Assembly: GCA_002344825.1 (NCBI GenBank)
Contig: DDUN01000081.1
Location: 30,251-50,838, forward strand
Source: Candidatus Multiplicimicrobium inquinatum
GTDB lineage: Bacteria; Omnitrophota; Omnitrophia; Omnitrophales; Aquincolibacteriaceae
DNA length: 20,588 nt
Direction: 5' to 3'
The position numbers were made by a program, and so were the translations under genes. The notes beneath the pieces are model-generated. The model saw only the letters and a list, made by a program, of their open reading frames with translations, was not told the origin of the DNA and did no database searches. Positions within the stretch are counted from its first letter, which is position 1. Each line of letters starts with the position of its first letter. Below, in pieces: positions 15,632-20,588 of this stretch.

Positions 15632-15811
15632 ATGGCAAAAGGCATTCAAATTAAAAAACCAGATCATGTCGCTGAAGCCAAGCCTATTTTAGAGCCGCTT
15701 GAAAATAAACAGGCTGTGTTTTTGCCGCCCTTTTTTTACCTGATGCTGGTTTTGACTTTTCCCGCGGCGTTTGTCGCAATTTACTTTTTTCTTCAATCGC
15801 GTTCGGTTTAA
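15632..15811 (+). CDS. 59-aa tail-anchored membrane protein
   Basis: This small frame starts two bases after the GAF/HD-GYP stop. Its SD (GGAG, 15623-15626) lies in the last codons of that gene, so translation is probably coupled. The first 29 residues are polar and start MAKGIQIKKPDHVAEA. A single hydrophobic segment (about 30-54, VFLPPFFYLMLVLTFPAAF) is followed by a short tail, LQSRSV. This is the layout of a tail-anchored inner-membrane protein with a cytoplasmic N-terminus. I recognise no family. It is too short and has no coiled coil after the membrane segment to be FtsL, although it sits close to the cell-wall genes. It may anchor or regulate the soluble proteins encoded just upstream. 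Good SD, tight spacing and a clean membrane segment make it a likely real gene. Confidence 0.7.
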   Translation: MAKGIQIKKPDHVAEAKPILEPLENKQAVFLPPFFYLMLVLTFPAAFVAIYFFLQSRSV

Positions 15812-15850
15812 GAAATTGAACCCCGCATTGTGTTTCCGCGCTTTTGAAAG

Positions 15851-16324
15851 ATGACCCGCTTTTTTAAAACTCTTCTCGTTTTTTTTGTTCTTGCCGTTTC
15901 TACCTGGATTGCTTTTATGAGCGTTCTGCCCATTCTCTTTATCAGGCAAATCGAAAAAAAGCATGAAATTGTGCTCAAAGGCGAGCGGAATCTGATTTTG
16001 ATTCAGCCCCGTTTTAAAGTTAAAAAAGCTTCGTTTGTTTGGAAGAACCGCGTGGAATTGGTGCAGGGCGATTTTGAAATCATGCTCGACCCGTGGGCGT
16101 GGGTGAGTTCACGTTTGTGGGCGATGTCTCTTCAGGGAGACGGTGCGAAGCTACGCTTTTTAGGCGATTGGCTGAGGAAAACAGGCGTCAAAGAAGTTCA
16201 AACCACGCGGCTTCGTTTAGCGCTCGATTTTGATGACGGAGAAATCCGTGAGATACGTAAAGTGGAAGTTGTTTCTCCGAATTATCAGCTTCAAATTCAG
16301 AGCCGGGAAGCTCGTGCGTCATGA
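15851..16324 (+). CDS. Hypothetical 157-aa membrane-anchored envelope protein
   Basis: The product has an N-terminal hydrophobic segment (about 5-32, TLLVFFVLAVSTWIAFMS) preceded by basic residues and lacking a clear cleavage site, so it is probably anchored with its bulk in the periplasm. The rest alternates short beta-prone stretches (ILIQPRFKVKKASFVW, VELVQGDFEIMLDPW, RLRLALDFDDGEI). This is reminiscent of AsmA/DUF-type envelope proteins, but no family can be named. Its stop overlaps the murE start (ATGA), tying it to the cell-wall operon. In many dcw clusters this position is held by ftsL/ftsI; this protein has no transpeptidase motif and is far too short for FtsI. The start at 15851 has only a weak SD-like GAAAG directly beside the ATG, and an in-frame stop lies just upstream. 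Confidence 0.7.
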   Translation: MTRFFKTLLVFFVLAVSTWIAFMSVLPILFIRQIEKKHEIVLKGERNLILIQPRFKVKKASFVWKNRVELVQGDFEIMLDPWAWVSSRLWAMSLQGDGAKLRFLGDWLRKTGVKEVQTTRLRLALDFDDGEIREIRKVEVVSPNYQLQIQSREARAS

Positions 16325-17775
16325 AACTTGAAGCCTTGTTGGCTGCCATTCCGGTGAGCGCCAATAAAAATTGGAATGGCGCGATTGAAATTAACCGCGT
16401 TTTAAAAGATTCCCGCCAAATTCAGCCCGGAGATTTGTTTGTTGCTTGCCGCGGGCCTCAATCAGATGGGCATGATTTTATTGCCGAAGTGCTTGCCAGA
16501 GGTGCGGCTGCGATTGTTTATGAAAAAGCGAGCGTGACGCTTCCTCTCGCGGTTGTTGGCATTCAGGTTCAAGATTCCCAGAAAATTTTCCCTGAGCTGT
16601 TGAAACGTGTTTATGGCTTTCATTCGGATTCGTTGAATTTGATCGGTGTTACCGGAACAAACGGGAAAACCACGATTACCCAGCTTTTCTATAAATTATT
16701 GGCAACCCGCTTTAAAGCGGGCACAATCGGCACCTTGTCTTATGAATTGCCCTTAGGCTCGCGCGAGTCGGGGAATACCACACCGGGATCTGAGACCTTA
16801 ATTCCTCTGCTTGCCGAAATGGCCGCCCAAGGCGCGCAGTATGTTTCGATGGAAGTTTCTTCTCACGCTTTGGATCAAAACCGTGTTGCCGGATTGGCAT
16901 TTGAGCTCGCGGTATTTACTCAGCTGACGCAAGACCATTTGGATTATCACCAAAACTTAGAAGATTACTTTCAGGCCAAGCGGAAGCTTTTTTCTGAAGT
17001 TCAGCCCAAGCAAATGCTGATCAACAAAGATTGCTCTTTTGGCCGCCGTCTTCTCGCTGAGTTCCCGCAAGCCAAGTCTTTCAGTATCGAATCCGAAGCT
17101 GATTATCAGGCAGTACAGATTCAGGAATCATTAAACGGATGCCGGTTTGAGTTGGCTTTCCGTGGTTTGCGGTTGCCGGTGCAAATTCAGTTGCCGCTGC
17201 ATTACAACATTTCCAATTGCACCGCTGTTCTGGCGGGGTTGGACCTTTTAGGGTTGGATTTGAACGATTATCTTGCGGCACTCGCCGCAATTCCTTTTGT
17301 GCCGGGGCGAATGGAGCGCGTTCCTCATCCGGAGATTCATTTTTTTGTGGACTATGCTCATACACCTGACGCGTTTGTTCAGGTGTTGAAACATGTCCGT
17401 TTGCAGAAGCCAAAAAAAATTATTACTGTTTTCGGTTGCGGCGGAGACCGTGATCGTACCAAACGTCCTAAAATGACGCGTGCCGCGGCGGAAGACTCGG
17501 ATGTTTTGGTGATGACTTCGGATAATCCGCGCACGGAAAACCCGCAAGGGATTATGGATGAAATGAAAACCGGCTTGACGGAGCGGGATCGTACCCGTAT
17601 TCAGATCATTGAAGAGCTGGATCGCCGGAAAGCCATTCATCTCGCTGTTCAGCTGGCGCGGTCCGGAGATGCTGTTTTGGTTTTGGGTAAGGGGCATGAA
17701 GATTATCAGATCATTGGAAAAGAAAAGCATCATTTCAGTGATCGGGAAACTTTGCTTGAGGCGCTGAAAGCATGA
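16321..17775 (+). CDS. murE: UDP-N-acetylmuramoyl-tripeptide synthetase MurE (meso-DAP type)
   Basis: MurE adds the third amino acid to UDP-MurNAc-L-Ala-D-Glu in the cytoplasm. The 484-residue product has the three Mur-ligase domains: the N-terminal UDP-binding domain (LKDSRQIQPGDLFVACRG), the ATP-binding P-loop GVTGTNGKT at 109-117 with QDHLDYHQNLEDYFQAKRKL, and the C-terminal ligase domain. DNPR at 401-404 (MTSDNPRTEN) is the motif that binds meso-diaminopimelate, so DAP-type peptidoglycan is expected rather than the lysine type. VLGKGHEDYQ and HFSDRE near the end are also conserved. The start overlaps the stop of the 157-aa gene, and its stop overlaps murF (ATGATG). Length and motifs are complete. 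Confidence 0.96.
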   Translation: MKLEALLAAIPVSANKNWNGAIEINRVLKDSRQIQPGDLFVACRGPQSDGHDFIAEVLARGAAAIVYEKASVTLPLAVVGIQVQDSQKIFPELLKRVYGFHSDSLNLIGVTGTNGKTTITQLFYKLLATRFKAGTIGTLSYELPLGSRESGNTTPGSETLIPLLAEMAAQGAQYVSMEVSSHALDQNRVAGLAFELAVFTQLTQDHLDYHQNLEDYFQAKRKLFSEVQPKQMLINKDCSFGRRLLAEFPQAKSFSIESEADYQAVQIQESLNGCRFELAFRGLRLPVQIQLPLHYNISNCTAVLAGLDLLGLDLNDYLAALAAIPFVPGRMERVPHPEIHFFVDYAHTPDAFVQVLKHVRLQKPKKIITVFGCGGDRDRTKRPKMTRAAAEDSDVLVMTSDNPRTENPQGIMDEMKTGLTERDRTRIQIIEELDRRKAIHLAVQLARSGDAVLVLGKGHEDYQIIGKEKHHFSDRETLLEALKA

Positions 17776-19082
17776 TGCCGATCGCGCCTTTCTCGATTGA
17801 TACCCGGACCATCCAACCGGGAGATATTTTTGTCGCTCTGGACGGAACAAAACAAAAAGGATACGCGTTTTTGGCCGAAGCCTTTCAAAAAGGCGCTGCC
17901 TTGGCTTTGTGCGCAAGTCATTATCGCGATGAAGTCGCTGAGGCTTTGCGTTCCCGAGTCCGGTTTGTTGGTGATCCCGCGCTTGAGATGGCAAATTGGG
18001 CGAGTGAGCATCGGTCTCAATTTAATAAACCGGTGATCGGTGTTGTGGGGAGCGTCGGAAAAACATCCACAAAGCAGTTTTTGGCTTATTTGCTTTCCAA
18101 AAAGAAGAAGGTATTAGCGACGACCGGCAATTTGAACAATCAATTGGGGCTGCCGCTGATGTTGAGCCGCCTTAACCAGTCGCATGATCTGGCGGTTTTA
18201 GAAATGGGCGCGGATCATGTCGGAGATCTTGCGCGTTTGGTGCGTATCGCCGAGCCGGATAAGGCCCTTTTAACTCCGGTTGCGGCGGAACATTTGCTGG
18301 GATTTGGTTCTTTGTCGGGAGTTTATGACGGGGAATTAGAAATTTTGCAATCACCCCGGCTAAATACTTTGGTGACCGTCTCGGGAGACCCGGAGCTTGA
18401 CCGGCGCCTCAGCAGCAGCGGATGGCGCGGAAAAATTATACGCGTCGGCTTTTCGGAAGCGGCGGATATTGTTCTTTCTGGTTTGCGTACGGAAAACGGA
18501 AAAACTTTTTTTGAAATTCAGAAGCAGTCCGTGGTGTTGCCGACCGAGGCGTCCTTTCTGGCGCTTAATGCGGGGCTTGCGGCGGCAATGGCGGTGGAAG
18601 CGGGAATGAGTTGGGCCGAAATCGGCGGTGAGTGGCAGCCTGAAATGCCCAAAGGGCGTTTTGCCATTCGTAAAATTGCTCGAGATATTACCGTGATTGA
18701 CGATACTTACAACTCAAGTCCCAAAGCTTTTTCAGCCGCGCTGGAAGCATTGAGCCGAATGAAGTTTGCCGGAAAACGGATTGTTTTTTCTGATATGCTC
18801 GAACTCGGTTCGGAATCAGCCCGCTTGCATGAAGCTTTGGCTGAAGATATTGCTCGCGCGGGAGTCAATGCGGCTTGGGCGTTTGGTCCGGAAACACGAA
18901 GGACGATAGAGTGGCTTAATCGGAATTCATCCGCCATGGACAGCCGATGGTTTCCTGACGCGGAAAGTTTGGCACGGGATTTGATTCAATCGGTTCGGTC
19001 CGGTGACGGAATTTTATTCAAAGGTTCTCGCGGCATGCGGGTTGAAAAGGTTTTAGAAATTTTAGAAGACAAGTTGGTTTGA
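17772..19082 (+). CDS. murF: UDP-MurNAc-tripeptide D-alanyl-D-alanine ligase MurF
   Basis: MurF joins D-Ala-D-Ala to the UDP-MurNAc-tripeptide made by MurE. The 436-residue product has the P-loop GVVGSVGKTSTK from G90, the family marker TTGNLNNQLGLPL, EMGADHVGDL, and the C-terminal DDTYNSSPKAF and LFKGSRGMRVEKVLE. The N-terminus begins directly at the first conserved block (IDTRTIQPGDIFVALDG), about 20 residues shorter than E. coli MurF. An in-frame stop near 17757, inside the end of murE, rules out an upstream start, so the short N-terminus is real. The start codon is the ATGATG overlap with murE; either Met is possible. mraY follows after a duplicated leader sequence. Confidence 0.95.
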   Translation: MMPIAPFSIDTRTIQPGDIFVALDGTKQKGYAFLAEAFQKGAALALCASHYRDEVAEALRSRVRFVGDPALEMANWASEHRSQFNKPVIGVVGSVGKTSTKQFLAYLLSKKKKVLATTGNLNNQLGLPLMLSRLNQSHDLAVLEMGADHVGDLARLVRIAEPDKALLTPVAAEHLLGFGSLSGVYDGELEILQSPRLNTLVTVSGDPELDRRLSSSGWRGKIIRVGFSEAADIVLSGLRTENGKTFFEIQKQSVVLPTEASFLALNAGLAAAMAVEAGMSWAEIGGEWQPEMPKGRFAIRKIARDITVIDDTYNSSPKAFSAALEALSRMKFAGKRIVFSDMLELGSESARLHEALAEDIARAGVNAAWAFGPETRRTIEWLNRNSSAMDSRWFPDAESLARDLIQSVRSGDGILFKGSRGMRVEKVLEILEDKLV

Positions 19083-19086
19083 GGTC

Positions 19087-19132
19087 TATTTATAAATTAC
19101 CCGAAAGTAATTTAAACTTTAAGGAAGATCCA
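19087..19132 (+). repeat. 46-bp hairpin-SD direct repeat, copy 1
   Basis: This is the first of two 46-bp copies 90 bases apart that differ at only three positions, all in the hairpin loop region. It forms a TAAATTAC/GTAATTTA 8-bp stem with a 6-base loop, followed by AAGGAAGATCCA. The SD-like AAGGAAG is intact, but no start codon follows at the matching position, so this copy looks non-productive. The 44 bases between the copies hold another possible hairpin (CTAATC at 19136-19141 with GATTAG at 19155-19160). Confidence 0.85.
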
Positions 19133-19176
19133 AGTCTAATCCGACTGATTTTGAGATTAGGCACGGCTCTGAAATA

Positions 19177-19222
19177 TATTTATAAATTACCTAAAGGTAA
19201 TTTAAACTTTAAGGAAGATCCA
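19177..19222 (+). repeat. 46-bp hairpin-SD direct repeat, copy 2 (mraY leader)
   Basis: The second copy ends exactly at the base before the mraY GTG. Its hairpin has a longer 9-bp stem (TAAATTACC/GGTAATTTA) with a TAAA loop, and its AAGGAAG is the mraY ribosome-binding site. Because the copies are 90 bases apart and free of stops, a reading frame from TTG 19079 stays open through both, which is misleading for start calling. Confidence 0.85.
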
Positions 19223-20308
19223 GTGCTTTATTTTTTGCATCAGTTCGCGTCAGAATCGATTGTTTTTAATCTTTTTCGATACATTACTTTTCGCGCGGCA
19301 GCGGCCGCGGTGTGCGCGTTTCTTTTCAGTTTGCTTTGGGGGCCTCGCCTGATCCAAGATTTAAAAGCGCTGAAAGCGATTGCCAATAACCAGCGTGAAC
19401 ACGCGGAGTCAATTCACCATCTTTATGCGGATAAGAAAAATATTCCCACCATGGGAGGCGTGCTGATTGTTCTGAGCGTGCTGTTTTCCACTTTATTTTG
19501 GGCGAATTTGACCAATCTCTATGTTTGGCTTTTGATTGCGGTTTTGATTGGATTCGGTTTTGTCGGGTTTTTGGATGACTGGCTTAAATTGCGGTATCAA
19601 AACTCCAAAGGTTTGCATGGCCGTCTCAAGCTTCTCGGACAAATTTTGACGGGGCTTCTGGTTGCCTGGGTGTTGTATCACTCCGACACTTTTGGCCGCA
19701 TGCTTTACTTTCCGTTTTTGAAACAGCCGATTTTAAACCTGGGTATTTTGTTTATTCCTTTTGTGATTTTCGTCTTGGTCGGAACTTCGAACGCACTCAA
19801 TTTAACGGACGGATTGGATGGGTTAGCGATTGGATGCGCTTTTTTTACGGCATCAACATTTGCGGTTTTGGCCTATGTCACCGGCCGCCAGGATTTTACG
19901 GCTTATCTTTCGATACCTTATTTGCCGGGCGCGGGTGAGATCACCGTCTTTTGTGCCGCTTTAGCCGGAGCCTGCGCGGGGTTTCTTTGGTACAACGCCT
20001 ATCCCTGCCAAATTATGATGGGTGATACCGGCTCGCTTTCGCTCGGTGGCGTCATCGGCACCGTGGCGGTTCTTTTGAAAAAAGAATTTGTGCTTGCGAT
20101 TGTCGGCGGTATTTTTGTTTGGGAAGCACTTTCCGTGATTATTCAGGTGACCGGTTTCAAGCTGACGGGAAAAAGAGTTTTTTTAATGTCGCCGTTTCAT
20201 CATCATTTGCAAAAGCTGGGATGGCCTGAGAATAAAATTGTAATCCGTTTTTGGATTATTGCGTTTATGCTCGCCATCGTCGGTTTGGCAACTCTAAAAG
20301 TACGCTGA
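19223..20308 (+). CDS. mraY: Phospho-N-acetylmuramoyl-pentapeptide transferase MraY
   Basis: MraY transfers phospho-MurNAc-pentapeptide from UDP to undecaprenyl phosphate, making lipid I at the inner membrane. With GTG 19223 the protein is 361 residues, matching the usual 360, and begins like other MraY (LYFLHQF...FNLFRYITFRAA). It has about ten membrane segments. Family motifs are present: KKNIPTMGGVLI, FLDDWLK with D118/D119, NLTDGLDGLAIG, MMGDTGSLSLG with D268 (the catalytic Asp region), and FHHHLQKLGW. The SD AAGGAAG lies 5 bases before the GTG. An upstream TTG at 19079 would add 48 residues that come from the duplicated leader, and it is rejected. murF ends 140 bases upstream. Confidence 0.95.
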   Translation: MLYFLHQFASESIVFNLFRYITFRAAAAAVCAFLFSLLWGPRLIQDLKALKAIANNQREHAESIHHLYADKKNIPTMGGVLIVLSVLFSTLFWANLTNLYVWLLIAVLIGFGFVGFLDDWLKLRYQNSKGLHGRLKLLGQILTGLLVAWVLYHSDTFGRMLYFPFLKQPILNLGILFIPFVIFVLVGTSNALNLTDGLDGLAIGCAFFTASTFAVLAYVTGRQDFTAYLSIPYLPGAGEITVFCAALAGACAGFLWYNAYPCQIMMGDTGSLSLGGVIGTVAVLLKKEFVLAIVGGIFVWEALSVIIQVTGFKLTGKRVFLMSPFHHHLQKLGWPENKIVIRFWIIAFMLAIVGLATLKVR

Positions 20309-20312
20309 AAAA

Positions 20313-20438
20313 AGCCATTCGCCACGTTGCTTGTTCGCAACACTCGTGCGACGCACGCTTTAGTGCGTCTCCTCAGTTGCTCACAAGCGCCTTGCGACTG
20401 ATCTTTTTTGAGCGACTTTCTAACAATGTGGCTTGGCT
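20313..20438. repeat. Nested three-stem inverted-repeat element between mraY and murD
   Basis: Three concentric inverted repeats are visible. The outer stem is 20313-20317 plus 20321-20329 with 20424-20432 plus 20434-20438 (AGCCA..GCCACGTTG against CAATGTGGC.TGGCT, one wobble). The middle stem is 20330-20341 with 20376-20387 (10 of 12 paired). The inner stem is 20350-20356 with 20363-20369 (GACGCAC/GTGCGTC, perfect, 6-base loop). A T6 run at 20404-20409 lies on the right side. The element fills most of the 174-base mraY-murD spacer. It could be a small mobile element (MITE/REP-like) or a structured RNA. Confidence 0.65.
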
Positions 20439-20482
20439 AAATAATTTTTGTTTGTCGTGTTGATTCTTAACCTTGAGATTTT

Positions 20483-20588
20483 ATGAGTTCGATTATTAAC
20501 GAAGTCGGTAAAAAAGTAGCGGTTCTTGGCTTAGGGGAAAGCGGCTATCAAAGCGCGCTTGAATTGCAAAAGCTGGGCTTTGATGTTT
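20483..20588 (+). CDS. murD: UDP-N-acetylmuramoylalanine-D-glutamate ligase MurD, 5' end only
   Basis: Only 35 codons are in the window, cut by its right edge. They read MSSIINEVGKKVAVLGLGES and then GYQSALELQKLGFDV. The VAVLGLGESG glycine-rich turn and following helix are the MurD N-terminal nucleotide-binding signature. Together with the order murE-murF-mraY before it, this makes MurD the clear call. MurD adds D-glutamate to UDP-MurNAc-L-Ala in the cytoplasm. The ATG at 20483 has only a weak TTGAG-type SD. The gene is separated from mraY by a nested inverted-repeat element. Confidence 0.87.
   Translation, partial: MSSIINEVGKKVAVLGLGESGYQSALELQKLGFDV

Noticed and set aside
17248..17994. 248-aa minus-strand frame across murE/murF
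   Set aside because: Antisense to two clear ligase genes with no recognisable domain; it arises from codon bias of the sense strand.
19079..19222. 48-residue N-terminal extension of MraY from TTG 19079
   Set aside because: The extension is made of the duplicated leader, gives a length beyond the family norm, and GTG 19223 has an SD and the conserved N-terminus.

Overview
The window looks like a chromosomal stretch of a Gram-negative-type, peptidoglycan-making bacterium with moderate GC and A/T-rich intergenic spacers. MurE carries the DNPR motif typical of the meso-diaminopimelate-adding enzyme. MutL keeps the endonuclease motif found in bacteria without MutH. The lack of Shine-Dalgarno sequences at several genes, the GTCT heptad repeats, and a cell-wall cluster without ftsI beside murE would fit a poorly cultured lineage such as Omnitrophota. 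That placement is only a suggestion; no marker gene here fixes it.

Layout. Bases 1-394 hold a very small lysine-rich gene on the minus strand, with its own SD and terminator, and a promoter firing the other way. Every other gene is on the plus strand. Two membrane transporters follow (a BT1-like MFS protein and a CstA-family carrier), then mutS-mutL with overlapping stop and start codons. After these come a secreted thermonuclease, a ThiO-like FAD oxidoreductase, and an OmpR-type regulator with its HAMP histidine kinase. A 118-aa helical protein of unknown role precedes an accessory-looking block: a STAND-like ATPase with what looks like a catalytically dead nuclease-fold tail, a GAF protein with a degenerate HD-GYP domain, and a 59-aa tail-anchored membrane protein. 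The last third is part of the dcw cell-wall cluster: a 157-aa membrane-anchored protein, murE, murF, mraY and the first 35 codons of murD.

How the genes work together. MutS and MutL form a mismatch-repair unit. MurE, MurF, MraY and MurD carry out consecutive or adjacent steps of peptidoglycan precursor synthesis; murE/murF overlap and the 157-aa gene overlaps murE, so these are probably co-translated. The two-component pair has unknown inputs and targets. The ATPase, GAF/pseudo-HD-GYP protein and tail-anchored protein are closely packed and are the best candidate for an undescribed signalling module.

The most unusual non-coding structure is of three kinds. Exact 7-nt arrays of GTCT flank mutS-mutL on both sides, and on the right they form a long imperfect inverted repeat that supplies the nuclease's signal-peptide codons. 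A 46-bp hairpin-plus-SD unit is duplicated in front of mraY. A nested three-stem element of about 126 bp lies between mraY and murD. Several genes also have an extended -10-like element immediately before the ATG and no SD, which suggests leaderless transcripts.
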